DNA from: a virus
Length of the DNA stretch: 42,400 bases
Virus record (IMG/VR): IMGVR_UViG_3300037321_000150
Location: 1 to 42,400 of that record
Strand: one strand, 5' to 3'
Positions 6,475 to 15,455 of this stretch are shown in pieces (position 1 is the stretch's first letter; each line of letters opens with the position of its first letter). Under the pieces are notes generated by a model. That model was given only the letters and a program-made list of their open reading frames with translations, ran no database searches and was not told where the DNA came from. A program made the translations under genes and the position numbers.

Positions 6475-8262
6475 CTATCTTCTTGCTTGGCCCCAGAAGT
6501 CGGTGTCGTCGGGTCGTAGCCAGTTATCTCCTTTCCAGAAGGGGCTGTATATCTGTTGGCCTTTCCAGAAGGCGGGCGTAATAGAAACCTCGGTGGTGGG
6601 CCAATTGGGGCGGGTGTAGGGCTTGCCAATATACTTTTCATGCAGGCGTTTGAGGTGCGGCTCCATATTTCTAATCTCCTCAGGACAGAAGGCCATCGCG
6701 AAGGCTACTACGTGGGTGCCTTGTTGGTAGGCTTTTTCGTATTCTCGTTCCATCAGGCCCAGGTCAATGCCGGAGCAGTACCGTCCAGAACTGGCGAGGT
6801 CGGTGGGGTCGTACTCGATCATGCTGAGCTTGCCCATACCTTGGGCGATGGCGTTGCACAATAATTTTCGGTCGATATTGGAGGGAAAATCGCCATCGGT
6901 GCCATACATCATATCAGCTGCTGCGGCCTGAGCGGCGAAGTTGCTATGCAGAAACCAAGCGTTTTGCGGGTTGCCCGCATCAGGGTACATATACACGCTC
7001 AGGAGTTTTCCATTACTACCCTTTTTCACAGCCTTGGTGAAGCTCTCGAAGTGGTTGGTTAGATTAAGACTGATATACCTGGCGAAATCCTTGCCGACTT
7101 CGTTGCCCATTTGCAAGCCTACGCCGCCGGTCCACTCCACGATCTCAGGGCGTTGGTAGGGTTGGTTTTTGCCTTTGCGAAACTGGCGAAAACCTTCCTG
7201 AAAAATGGGCTCGAAACCTGTGATTTCAGGGGTTGCGCTTTCACCTACGCCGATTGTGGGGTTGATGTACTCTTCGGCTAGGCCACTACCTAGCGCCACG
7301 GAATGAGATTTTTCATAGGTAGCCAGCTCGGCGGATAGCGCTTCGATGGCGGCGTACATTTTCTGGTTCACTTCCTGCGACACCATGGAGCCTAGTATGA
7401 GGCGATTTTCCATTTTCAGGGTAGTGCCCCGGTGGCCCTGCATGGCTTGTCCGGGGGGGATGAAGCCGTCGTTTTCATCCCGAAAGGGCCAGAAAAACAC
7501 GGCTAGTTTCAGGTTTCGAGCGCGGCAGTAGGCTATTATTTTCTGTAAGGTGGCCTTCTGGAAATTGCCTGGGGTGGGTTCCCATTGGTGCCAGCGCACG
7601 CAGAGCCTTATACCCGTAATGCCATAGCCCCAACTGTACCGGAAAGCCTCAATGCGCTCGACCCACTCGGGGTTCATGCCTTGGGGGTCTTGGGGCGAAA
7701 AGCCGTAGCCGGTGAGGTTCATCAACAGATCATAGCTCGTGCCTTGGCTCGGGAAAGGTGGGAGCACGGGCGGTAGTACGGCAGGCGTAAGAACGCCAAC
7801 GTTGGCAATGGTAAAGGCTTTTTCGCTGCGTCCCTGGCAATTTTTCCCGTATAGTTTCAGAAGATAGCTGCCGGGCGGTAATGCCTGGTACGTGATATCG
7901 AGCACGTTGGAACGGGGTTCGATGCTACCCGTCCGGAGCAGGCCGGCGGCGGAGCTGATCTGCCAGGTGATGTCTGACACCTTAACGCCATGGAACTGGG
8001 TTTGGAGGTTGGTAGGGGTGACGTTGTAGATTTTCCGTATTTGGGGGCCTTCTTGGCAAGGGCTGAGCAGGGGTACGTTGATGACCGGCGGCAGTACTAC
8101 CACGGGGGGCGTAATGACGGGAGCCGTGAGGGCTCGCACGACGGAATCGACGTAGGCTTCGGTGGCGATCTTGCCCGATTCGGGAAATGTGACTGTACTC
8201 TGGGCAAGCGCTGCGAGGGCAGAAACGAGCCAAAAGGCCGTGAGGAATAGGTGTTTTTTCAT
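6475..8262 (-). CDS. Secreted glycoside-hydrolase-like TIM-barrel protein
   Basis: 595 residues. A signal peptide (MKKHLFLTAFWLVSALAALAQ, about residues 1-21) is followed by a Pro-rich linker (about 45-70), a beta domain (about 75-150), then a large domain with GITGIRLCVRWHQWEPTPGNF, NLKLAVFFWPF and MGNEVGKDF. The run of beta-strand ends, with Glu in WEPTPG and GNEVG, resembles clan GH-A (beta-galactosidase/GH42-like) barrels. A signal peptide on a phage late-region gene is unusual: the product would go to the periplasm or outside, perhaps to degrade host polysaccharide. The exact family is unproven. Confidence 0.65.
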   Translation of the reverse strand: MKKHLFLTAFWLVSALAALAQSTVTFPESGKIATEAYVDSVVRALTAPVITPPVVVLPPVINVPLLSPCQEGPQIRKIYNVTPTNLQTQFHGVKVSDITWQISSAAGLLRTGSIEPRSNVLDITYQALPPGSYLLKLYGKNCQGRSEKAFTIANVGVLTPAVLPPVLPPFPSQGTSYDLLMNLTGYGFSPQDPQGMNPEWVERIEAFRYSWGYGITGIRLCVRWHQWEPTPGNFQKATLQKIIAYCRARNLKLAVFFWPFRDENDGFIPPGQAMQGHRGTTLKMENRLILGSMVSQEVNQKMYAAIEALSAELATYEKSHSVALGSGLAEEYINPTIGVGESATPEITGFEPIFQEGFRQFRKGKNQPYQRPEIVEWTGGVGLQMGNEVGKDFARYISLNLTNHFESFTKAVKKGSNGKLLSVYMYPDAGNPQNAWFLHSNFAAQAAAADMMYGTDGDFPSNIDRKLLCNAIAQGMGKLSMIEYDPTDLASSGRYCSGIDLGLMEREYEKAYQQGTHVVAFAMAFCPEEIRNMEPHLKRLHEKYIGKPYTRPNWPTTEVSITPAFWKGQQIYSPFWKGDNWLRPDDTDFWGQARR

Positions 8263-8277
8263 GGCTAATAGACTTGA

Positions 8278-9258
8278 TTAAAATCCGTAATACTTTTTTT
8301 CTGCACTATTATTGACCCGACTTCCGGCGACGGTTCGGGCGGGTTTGTAGGCACTGGACGAGAAATAATCAGCAAACTCGGAGTCGCTGGCGTGGGCCAT
8401 GAGGTGAGCAGTGAGCCTGCTTTGGAACTCTTGCACCTGACGTTGGCATTCGGAACGCATCTCTTGGCGGCGGGCGGTGGGTAGTATTTCTTCGTTGGAA
8501 ATACCGTCGGTTTCGGAGATTAAGCGCCAATCTTGGTCGATATTCAGGAACGTGATACTGTCAAAAAAGGTCTGGTAGGCTAGCAGATACCGGAGCATTT
8601 GGAGAGCTTCGGTTTCGAGGGCCGACCACGTAGACTCATCTTCGAGTAATTTTTCTTTCCAGGTGGCGTACTGCGCTTCACCCAGCAGGGGTTTGAGGTA
8701 GTAGTGCTCGGTTTTGGCCAGATAATCGCGCAAGGCCAGATAGACACGCCGCGACTGCCGGGCTGGTGGAAAATAGGTAGTGAGCTCGGTGGCTGAGCTG
8801 ATAAATAGTTTCTTGGAATAGGTATAGCTACCGGACGACCTCCAAGTGGGGAAGTCGGCGGCGTTGGTTTCGAGATACTGCAAGGCACGTTCGAGTGCGA
8901 GGTCGGCTTTGTTGATGGCCTCCTTGCGAGCGGCCACGATCATCCATTTGCCGGGGGCCTGCATATTGTTGCCGGAGGCCGACTGCTTACCGGCGTCGGA
9001 GGTGTGCAGCACGAGCCGCATGCCTCCGAGCAGGTCGGCGTATTCGGCAATGGAGATGCGGAGCCAAGTCAGAAGACTGGTTTGCTTGGCGGTTGGCGTA
9101 GTGGCGTTGTCTAGTTCGGCATAGAGCTCTTGCCCGATAGCCGGCACGATGTAGAGCATTTCGGCTTGCTGCACGAAGGGTTTCCAGGTGCGCCAGTTCA
9201 TGGTTTGCTGGATGCCGCCGATGGCCTCTTTGAGCTGTTCTATGGAGTTGATAAGCAT
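8278..9258 (-). CDS. DUF6712-like head-tail connector candidate
   Basis: 326 residues starting MLINSIEQLKEAIGG. It resembles the DUF6712 family of Bacteroidota phage proteins found among head-tail joining genes. Two halves look related: FVQQAEMLYIVPAIGQELY (about 28-46) and YLAKTEHYYLKPLLGEAQY (about 180-198), so an internal duplication is likely. No membrane segments. It follows the portal gene by 14 bases, which fits an adaptor role at the portal vertex (inference). Confidence 0.7.
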   Translation of the reverse strand: MLINSIEQLKEAIGGIQQTMNWRTWKPFVQQAEMLYIVPAIGQELYAELDNATTPTAKQTSLLTWLRISIAEYADLLGGMRLVLHTSDAGKQSASGNNMQAPGKWMIVAARKEAINKADLALERALQYLETNAADFPTWRSSGSYTYSKKLFISSATELTTYFPPARQSRRVYLALRDYLAKTEHYYLKPLLGEAQYATWKEKLLEDESTWSALETEALQMLRYLLAYQTFFDSITFLNIDQDWRLISETDGISNEEILPTARRQEMRSECQRQVQEFQSRLTAHLMAHASDSEFADYFSSSAYKPARTVAGSRVNNSAEKKYYGF

Positions 9259-9272
9259 GGGTATCGGGCGGT

Positions 9273-10580
9273 TTAGGGTGCTACAAAGTTGGGGTTGTCG
9301 GGCGAGGTGGTGGGGGTAACGTCCTGGGTGTAGGAGGTGATCCGGTACACGTAGGGGAACATACCCGCGCCAATGCCGTCGATTCGCATGGCGTACAGGA
9401 TGGGCTTGCAGAGCATTTTATTATCGAAAAACGTCATGAAGTCCTGCATATAGTTGGCCGATGCTACGATTTCTTTGCCGGAGGTACCCATGTCGTTACC
9501 GATGGCAATACCTGCTAGCTCGGGCCGGACTCCGTGCGAGCTGGCTTGTACGAGGTTGGAGGTATTGAACATTTTGATAAAAGCTTCGTCGTTGATGGGG
9601 TTCTGGATCGGCGTGATTTTGATGCCCTGGATAGCCCGGCCGTCGATGGTGAGCTTTGAAAAAGTAAACAGGATCTTGTTGGCCTTTTCGACACCTGATA
9701 GGGTTTCGGATATACCGTCCAATACTTTGTTTTTCAGTTCGTCTTGTCCGTCTTCATCGAGGCCATCTTGCTCGAAGTAGTCGTCTGGAATGTCGACATG
9801 ATGGGTTAAGAAAAAACCGTTTTCAAAAGTGCTTTCGTAGTAGTCGGTAACGCGGTTGGAGATGCTCGTCCATTTCTCACTCCCCCACCACGGCTCAAAG
9901 CCGTAGTATTTCTGCATAGGCATAGGGTGCTTAATGTGGATGAGCGACAGCGGGTACCGGGTCGGATCTTCGGGATCGAAGGCGGGTACTACTTTGCAAT
10001 CTTCACGCTTTACTTTTTTCTGGAAACCAAATTGGGGGTTGATCAAGAACTCGGTAACCTTGTTAGATTTTGCGGCCGGCCTCACGGCGCGCACTTCGTT
10101 GGCATCAACTACGTCAATGCTTTTGATTTTCTTGTTGGTTTCGAGCGCTACCAAGACATTAAGCTCACCACAAAATGCCAACTGGTAGGAGGCCGCAGCG
10201 GCGTAGTCGTCAAGGTTTACTTTTTCCTGCCAGCCTTCGAAAGTATCGTCAATGAGGGGTACGTAAGAAAACTGTTTATTTAGCACCTCCTTTTTGTGCA
10301 GACCAATACCAAGCCCGCCGATGAAATTGCGGCGGGTGACGATGAATTGCCATTTGTTGGGGCTTTCGGTGGCTAGCTTGTGCATCACCAACAGCTTATC
10401 GTCATTAACGCCACGATTTACGTAGGCATTACTAGAACCACCACCGCCACCGGTCGATGGCTTTTCACCATGAGCCGCATCGACGGCTTTGGCAGCATCT
10501 TTTCCGAAGGTCACTACCACTGCCGACTGCGGGGTGTAGCTTGCCAGGTAGACGTTTTTGGAAACTCGTTTCAAACTCAT
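9273..10580 (-). CDS. Phage portal protein
   Basis: 435 residues. A Gly/Ser-rich N-terminal linker (about 43-50) precedes a portal core. The stretch HIKHPMPMQKYYGFEPWWGS is typical of PBSX-type portals, and the C-terminal region with NIKMFNTSNLVQASSHGVRPELAGI also fits. It would form the ring through which DNA enters the capsid. The ATG overlaps the stop of the small gene at 10580 (TAATG). It is separated from the terminase genes by a 218-base gap that holds a new promoter-like box. Confidence 0.85.
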   Translation of the reverse strand: MSLKRVSKNVYLASYTPQSAVVVTFGKDAAKAVDAAHGEKPSTGGGGGSSNAYVNRGVNDDKLLVMHKLATESPNKWQFIVTRRNFIGGLGIGLHKKEVLNKQFSYVPLIDDTFEGWQEKVNLDDYAAAASYQLAFCGELNVLVALETNKKIKSIDVVDANEVRAVRPAAKSNKVTEFLINPQFGFQKKVKREDCKVVPAFDPEDPTRYPLSLIHIKHPMPMQKYYGFEPWWGSEKWTSISNRVTDYYESTFENGFFLTHHVDIPDDYFEQDGLDEDGQDELKNKVLDGISETLSGVEKANKILFTFSKLTIDGRAIQGIKITPIQNPINDEAFIKMFNTSNLVQASSHGVRPELAGIAIGNDMGTSGKEIVASANYMQDFMTFFDNKMLCKPILYAMRIDGIGAGMFPYVYRITSYTQDVTPTTSPDNPNFVAP

Positions 10581-10843
10581 TAGGTCAGGTGATTTATGGC
10601 TTGTCCGTTGAAGGTTAGTAGGAGGTCGATGTAAATATCCATCATGGCTCCGCTCGATTTATGAGCCAGCTTGATAGTACCAGATCGGTTCATTCGCTTG
10701 CGCTCTCCTAGCTCGTTAGTGGTGTTTCTTCTAAGCATACAGCCTTTCTTCTCACCCCACGATCCGTCAGTTTTACGATAGGTAATATCGAAGACACTAA
10801 CAGGCTTATTCATTTCAGATAGTACAGCGCCAATCGTTATCAT
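10580..10843 (-). CDS. Small protein co-transcribed with portal, unknown
   Basis: 87 residues, MITIGAVLSEMNKPVSVFDITYRKTDGS start, basic middle (LRRNTTNELGERKRMNR). It reads like a small single-domain beta-rich protein. It is the first gene of its unit: a TAGGACAGA box lies 51 bases upstream of its ATG, and its stop overlaps the portal start. Function unknown. Confidence 0.7.
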   Translation of the reverse strand: MITIGAVLSEMNKPVSVFDITYRKTDGSWGEKKGCMLRRNTTNELGERKRMNRSGTIKLAHKSSGAMMDIYIDLLLTFNGQAINHLT

Positions 10844-10893
10844 TTCTTACTCCTTTTGTTGATACAATTATACTTTATGCGTCCTTTCGAGAG

Positions 10894-10902
10894 TAGGACA
10901 GA
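10894..10902 (-). promoter_or_regulatory. TAGGACAGA box upstream of the portal unit
   Basis: Exact copy of the box at 1669 and 17993, 51 bases upstream of the ATG at 10843, in the gap after the large terminase gene. Candidate late promoter element. Confidence 0.5.
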
Positions 10903-11024
10903 AGTTTTTTGAGGTACTTATGCAATGGATTCCTAGATAATCACCAACAAATGAGGTGCTTAGGTCGAAAAATCGCAAAAAGGGACTGTGTTAACCTCGC
11001 GAATAATGCCCGCACTTTACCGAG

Positions 11025-11040
11025 GGCGGCAATTGCCGCC
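11025..11040. terminator. GC-rich palindrome after the terminase gene
   Basis: GGCGGCAATTGCCGCC, a perfect 16-base palindrome, lies 22 bases beyond the terminase stop. There is no U run on the minus strand, so it may slow or process transcripts rather than terminate alone. Confidence 0.35.
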
Positions 11041-11061
11041 TTCCAAAAAAGGAATATAGGG

Positions 11062-12660
11062 TCATCTGGTTTCGATCAGATTGCGTTGCTTCCGCCTTTG
11101 TCTCAGGTAGCTCTTGCACTTCACCCACAGCCAGTAGTCGAGTGCATCTGTTCCGTCAGTGGCGAACTCTCTGTTACGGGTTCGCTTCTCTGACGACTTG
11201 TCTTTCTGAGCTGATTGGATGCTACCTTTCTTGAAGGTCTTGTTAGTACTGACAGGCGTCTGTTGGATGTTGATGAGTAGTACCTTGTTGGTGTTGTGGT
11301 TGAAGCGTAGCTTGGGAGCACGTGGGTTTCCTTCTTCGAGTAGCGAGTTGATGAGCGTGTACTTTTCCTGATGGGTAGGGTAACTTGATAGCTCTCTCCT
11401 GAACACTCGCCAACCTCGCTTGATAAGTACATCACAGATCAGATCAAAGAACGGACGGTTCTTCATGGATGTCGATGCACTCGTAGCCTTACCACCAGGG
11501 TCGCCATATACAAATACATCCTTCACTTCATTGGATTCATAGGTGTCGCAGAACCACGTGCCGAGCTGTTCGAGGATACTATTATCCTGATCGACCTTAA
11601 CGCCTGTCGGCTTCACGTAGTTGGAGTTGATAACCCTTAGCTCCTTCCCCATGTCTTGCCCTACGATACCCCACACGATATCAGCGTTAAAATCAAGGCT
11701 GAAATCCAGGGGCCGTTCAGTCAGGTAGTCATTAGATCGGTAGAGTACGAGCCCTGTCTTCTCGTCGTCCTGATACGTAAATGATTTCGTATAGCAGTGC
11801 TTAGCCACAGTGAACCCAAAGTAGAACCCGTTCGGTAGCTTGCCCAGCCGGTGGTTCAATACTTCCACATCAAACTCCAACGGTTCAAGCTCATCCCTTA
11901 GCCTACCTTCATAGTCATCAGGCAGTACAGCCTGATTGTCCTTGAAGGTCGATTCCAAGAATAGGTACGTAGGAGGAGTGGCAGTGAGCTGATCCGCGTC
12001 CCAGTTGGCCCGCTCGGCGAGCATGCCGTTCCAGCGCTCCTCCGTTTCGTAGATCCACATCCCCTCCTGTGTCCAGGAGGCTGATGAGAAATCGAAGAAA
12101 CCATGGTGCCAGGGGTGAGACGCAAACTTCGCATACTTATTGGCCCGCACCGCCGGTTGGATTACTTTCTTGATGAAATCTGGATTCATCGTTGCTGACT
12201 CATCCACCAAGAACCCGTCCAAGTTCAGGCCTCGGTGGGTTTCAGGCCTGTCCTGACTGATGAGCCGAAGCGTAAAACCATTAATGAACGTGATACAATA
12301 CTGGTACCCGAGCCGTCCCACTTTCTTGTAGGGCGATATCCAGTGATCGGGAGGTTTCACCCCTACCACAAACAGCCCGGCCGGGTTCGTCTTGGCGTTA
12401 TACTCGGTGATCCCCATCATCGAGAGCGCATCCCGTATCGAGGGTATCACGATAAGGTCGAGTTGTACGTATGTTAATCCTACAATAGCCCATGTGGCCT
12501 TGGCGAAGTAGTTGAACAATATCCCTACCGACATTCCCATCACAGTCGACTTCCCCGAGCCTCGCCCACCGATGAAGCTCTTGCGTTTCGCCCTACTTCT
12601 CAGAAACTTAATCTGCTTTTCGTTGGCGTGGATCTTCCGTACAATCTCGTGGCTACTCAT
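11062..12660 (-). CDS. terL: Terminase large subunit
   Basis: 532 residues from the ATG at 12660 (MSSHEIVRKIHANEKQIKF), preferred because it overlaps the small-subunit stop by only 8 bases. Walker A is GGRGSGKS at 31-38 and Walker B is LDGFLVDE at about 147-154, forming the ATPase motor. The nuclease half has acidic residues in SLDFNADIVWG, VFVYGDPGGKA and FATDGTDALDYW, as in the RNase H-like fold. It packages DNA through the portal encoded downstream. Confidence 0.93.
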   Translation of the reverse strand: MSSHEIVRKIHANEKQIKFLRSRAKRKSFIGGRGSGKSTVMGMSVGILFNYFAKATWAIVGLTYVQLDLIVIPSIRDALSMMGITEYNAKTNPAGLFVVGVKPPDHWISPYKKVGRLGYQYCITFINGFTLRLISQDRPETHRGLNLDGFLVDESATMNPDFIKKVIQPAVRANKYAKFASHPWHHGFFDFSSASWTQEGMWIYETEERWNGMLAERANWDADQLTATPPTYLFLESTFKDNQAVLPDDYEGRLRDELEPLEFDVEVLNHRLGKLPNGFYFGFTVAKHCYTKSFTYQDDEKTGLVLYRSNDYLTERPLDFSLDFNADIVWGIVGQDMGKELRVINSNYVKPTGVKVDQDNSILEQLGTWFCDTYESNEVKDVFVYGDPGGKATSASTSMKNRPFFDLICDVLIKRGWRVFRRELSSYPTHQEKYTLINSLLEEGNPRAPKLRFNHNTNKVLLINIQQTPVSTNKTFKKGSIQSAQKDKSSEKRTRNREFATDGTDALDYWLWVKCKSYLRQRRKQRNLIETR

Positions 12661-13177
12661 CCAGCTCGATTTGTTTCTTGAACACATTCACGTTGTTGAC
12701 GAAGACGTACTTAGCCGTCTTCAAGAAGTCCGCTGGATCAAGACCTACATCTTCTGGCTCGTTCAGCTTGGCCAGATGATCTCCCTGCTGCCTCGCTTTC
12801 ACGGCTGCGTCCAAGTTATTTTCCTTCAATGCCATGTTCACAATGAGGTCATAGAACGCAATCGACGCCGACCGCCGACCGTCCCGGTCTACCTGGTCCA
12901 GCCGGCCATGCACAAACTTCGCTTCCTCGAAAACGTACCTTGCCTGCCGCTCCTCAATTTCATAGTCGCGCATCAGCATACTCCTTATCATATCATCCGT
13001 CCGGCCCAGGCAGTACCAGCTCCAAGCCTTCCGGTACTTTTCCAGCATATCTATCTGGGTAGCGGTCATATCCACCAGCTCCACTTCCTGATTGTAGTAC
13101 CTCAGGTAGGCGTCCATCTTCGTTTCATCTATTTTCAGGATGCGCTTCAACTTCCCTATACTTTTCACTTTGCTCAT
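12653..13177 (-). CDS. Terminase small subunit (likely)
   Basis: 174 residues, helical and charged. The N-terminal half (LRYYNQEVELVDMTATQIDMLEKYRKAWSWY and a following RTDDMIRSMLMRDYEI segment) reads like a DNA-binding helical domain, and the C-terminal half is an oligomerisation-like helical region. The position directly before and overlapping the large subunit is the canonical one for a small terminase that recognises packaging sites. The assignment rests mainly on context and size. Confidence 0.7.
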   Translation of the reverse strand: MSKVKSIGKLKRILKIDETKMDAYLRYYNQEVELVDMTATQIDMLEKYRKAWSWYCLGRTDDMIRSMLMRDYEIEERQARYVFEEAKFVHGRLDQVDRDGRRSASIAFYDLIVNMALKENNLDAAVKARQQGDHLAKLNEPEDVGLDPADFLKTAKYVFVNNVNVFKKQIELDE

Positions 13178-13209
13178 GTCGATACATTGAAAAACCTCCC
13201 CGCCTGATC

Positions 13210-13533
13210 TTAGTCCGGCTCTCGCCCTTCAAACGTCTTCCTACTACCCGAATTCAAGCCCTTCCCGTTCGTGGCGGAAGTAGGCGTAGCCACCCACCAC
13301 TCAAACTCGTAGAACCGACCCATGGCCTTGCTGAGCTCCACATAAAACAGCATACCTTCCCCGGGTTGCAAAAGCCTGGTAGCGCACCGGTGCTCCTGTT
13401 GGCCATACAAGGGCCGGCGCATCTGCACTACCACGTGCCCACGCATAGGGGTATCCGTTTTGTTCACTACCCGAAACACCGCCTTGGGTAGCTCCTGCCC
13501 TTTCACGGTCACATTCATAATATGCTGTACCAT
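13210..13533 (-). CDS. Unknown small protein before terminase
   Basis: 107 residues with a beta-rich character (NVTVKGQELPKAVFRVVNKTD, then VVVQMRRPLYGQQ). Alternating hydrophobic strands suggest a small immunoglobulin-like or decoration-type domain, but I recognise no family. It lies 10 bases after the 13544 gene and 32 bases before the small terminase, apparently in the same unit. Confidence 0.6.
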   Translation of the reverse strand: MVQHIMNVTVKGQELPKAVFRVVNKTDTPMRGHVVVQMRRPLYGQQEHRCATRLLQPGEGMLFYVELSKAMGRFYEFEWWVATPTSATNGKGLNSGSRKTFEGREPD

Positions 13534-13543
13534 TTCTTCTCAA

Positions 13544-14179
13544 TTATATCGTTATAAACAACGCCTTCATTACCTCATACTGCGCCGTACCTATCGCAAT
13601 CCGCTTTTTGTACTCCGCTTTTTTGCTCATAGTCTTCGCTTTCGCCATCAGCTTCGGCCAGCGATGATTCACATTAATAGCCATATTCTTCATCATCCTA
13701 TCCAGCTCCCACTTATCGCGGGGGAGGTCTTCGGCGTAGTTCACCGGAAACCCCACCTCCTGGTCTTCCGGCTCCTGTGAGGGCAAATGCCCATACCGCC
13801 GCACGTACTGAATCGTATCGCCCAGCTCCTCCCATTGCGCCCGGTAGTCGAGTATCTCCTTCGTCAGCTCCGGGCACGGCCTACTGGCCGGTACCGTTTG
13901 AAGTCGCATCGAGACATGGCGTTTCTTCACGTCGATCACTGCCCGTTGCCTTTCCAGCTCCACCAGTAGCGTTTTCATCTCCGAGGTTTCGGGTAGCAGT
14001 GGCAGCTCCGCCAAGGTGGGCGTAGGCGGCACATAGGTATACTGCCCTATCCGCTCCCACACCAGCTGAGCTTCCTGCACCTGTTGTTCGGTAGCCTTGC
14101 CGCTGCGGAGTTCTAGTTTCAGTAGCTGCCATTGGGCCTTGGCCCGCATACGTTCCTTTTTGATTTGCGCTTCATCCAT
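13544..14179 (-). CDS. Helical protein of the head/packaging region, unknown
   Basis: 211 residues, strongly helical and charged, with long Glu/Gln/Lys/Arg-rich stretches (KAQWQLLKLELRSGKATEQQ; VELERQRAVIDVKKR) that would form coiled coils, and a basic C-terminus. No catalytic motif seen. It lies between capsid-associated genes and the terminase genes. A head-assembly role is only positional. Confidence 0.65.
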   Translation of the reverse strand: MDEAQIKKERMRAKAQWQLLKLELRSGKATEQQVQEAQLVWERIGQYTYVPPTPTLAELPLLPETSEMKTLLVELERQRAVIDVKKRHVSMRLQTVPASRPCPELTKEILDYRAQWEELGDTIQYVRRYGHLPSQEPEDQEVGFPVNYAEDLPRDKWELDRMMKNMAINVNHRWPKLMAKAKTMSKKAEYKKRIAIGTAQYEVMKALFITI

Positions 14180-14290
14180 GGTCCAATATCGCCAAAATTA
14201 CCGGCAATTGCCAAAGACAAAAGATCACCCCGTTCAGGAATGATCTTCACTTTTTTTTATTTTCAACAGCTCCACAAACCCACTGAGGGG

Positions 14291-14491
14291 CTAGGCTTCA
14301 AGTTCGGGTGCTTGGCGTTTTTCCAGCGCGGCCAATTGGGCCTTTGCCTTCTCTACAATCTTCGCCGCCCACTCCGCTTCCGGATCCAGCTCGTCAACCG
14401 CATCTTCCGATACAGTCGGCTCGGTGTCAACCTTTACTTTTTCCTGCTTTTCCTGCTGGGGAGTCTGCTCCTGGGGTGTTGTCTTTTTCAT
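14291..14491 (-). CDS. Small acidic/charged phage protein
   Basis: 66 residues from the ATG at 14491 (MKKTTPQEQTPQQEKQEK). A Gln/Glu/Lys-rich disordered N-terminus is followed by an acidic helix (DAVDELDPEAEWAAKIVEKAK). It overlaps the 3' end of the previous gene by about 65 bases in another frame. Small accessory head protein by position; function unknown. Confidence 0.5.
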   Translation of the reverse strand: MKKTTPQEQTPQQEKQEKVKVDTEPTVSEDAVDELDPEAEWAAKIVEKAKAQLAALEKRQAPELEA

Positions 14492-14663
14492 CCGTATTCG
14501 GGGTTTTAATTGGTTCAAAATACCGGTCGAAGCCCAGGGCTATCAGCTCCGCAATCGTCGAGTCCTTCAAGCTCTCGTCGATCTTCACGTAGCCGAAGCC
14601 CGGCACCACGTGTGCCACGCCGCCTTCCGGTACATTCACCAATCTGTATTTACATTTTTTCAT
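14427..14663 (-). CDS. Small protein downstream of capsid genes, unknown
   Basis: 78 residues from the ATG at 14663 (MKKCKYRLVNVPEGGVAHVVPG). A compact N-terminal domain of about 50 residues with PGFGYVKIDE is followed by a disordered tail rich in Lys, Asp, Gly and Pro. It resembles small conserved proteins between capsid and tail genes in Bacteroidota phages, but I cannot name the family. Confidence 0.6.
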   Translation of the reverse strand: MKKCKYRLVNVPEGGVAHVVPGFGYVKIDESLKDSTIAELIALGFDRYFEPIKTPNTDEKDNTPGADSPAGKAGKSKG

Positions 14664-14716
14664 GATCAATTCCTTACAAGTGAATTACTAGCCTGAATCA
14701 ACAGGGTGGCTACCGC

Positions 14717-15370
14717 TTAGGCCTGAATCAACAGGGTTGCTACCTGAGCCGTAGCCAAAGGTAGCACATCCCATACGTATCCGTCCTGCTCACCTTTCAC
14801 CGTAAAACCGCGCTTGTCGTTCCCTTTCTTGCCACCTTTGAAGGCTTGCTTCACAAAAATGGGGTTGTCGCTGCTGCCCACTACTAGGTAAGTGCCATCG
14901 TTCATTTCTACCACGAAAATCGCCCCGGCGTTCATGTATTTGTCTAGCTCGCCTTGGATGCTCTTCGAGAATCCCGCCAGCATAAATTCAATCGCGTGCT
15001 TATAGCTCTGAAACCCAGGGTCGCCCTGTTTCTCCGAGCTCACCTCAATCGTCCCGTCCGGGCACTCATACTTCGCAAACTTCTCCGTATCGATCAGCGT
15101 CGGCACGGTCGTAATCTCACCAGCTGTAATATCCGCTCGCTTGGGCCATATCCCCGTCACCATATTGGCCAGTACTACCAGCAGCTGCCGGGTACCGCCG
15201 GGGTTGCCCACCTGATGGCTCGTGCCGTCTAGGTTCGCGAAGTTCACAGCCACGGCCATGGCCACGCCACCACCAAGGGCCGGGCTCAGGTGGGCCATTA
15301 GCTCAGTAGGCAGCACCACGGCCACCAAAAACAACATCAAGGCCACAAAAAAACTCACAATATTTTTCAT
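14717..15370 (-). CDS. Structural protein, paralogue of the 20987-21553 gene; tail-tube candidate
   Basis: 217 residues from the ATG at 15370. Residues from about 95 to the end match the 20987-21553 product closely: both carry CPDGTxEVSSEKQGDPGF, then an SYxH helix, NAGA, and GGKKGNDKRG or SGKKGNDKRG before GEQDG. Such small beta-rich proteins after the capsid gene are often tail-tube or decoration proteins. Oddly, the frame begins with a hydrophobic segment (VSFFVALMLFLVAVVL). An internal ATG at 15259 (MAVAVNFANLDG) aligns with the start of the paralogue and may be the true start, giving 180 residues. Confidence 0.6.
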   Translation of the reverse strand: MKNIVSFFVALMLFLVAVVLPTELMAHLSPALGGGVAMAVAVNFANLDGTSHQVGNPGGTRQLLVVLANMVTGIWPKRADITAGEITTVPTLIDTEKFAKYECPDGTIEVSSEKQGDPGFQSYKHAIEFMLAGFSKSIQGELDKYMNAGAIFVVEMNDGTYLVVGSSDNPIFVKQAFKGGKKGNDKRGFTVKGEQDGYVWDVLPLATAQVATLLIQA

Positions 15371-15455
15371 AATAAGACTCAATAAATAGTAGAAAATTCA
15401 CTTAAAATAGAATAGCCAGTGCCCCCTTCCTGCTGGAAGAGGGCCTTGCTTAGGT

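Noticed and set aside
12512-13207. Plus-strand open frame of 231 codons across the terminase genes
   Set aside because: Lies antisense to the clear terminase small and large subunit genes and has no protein motif.
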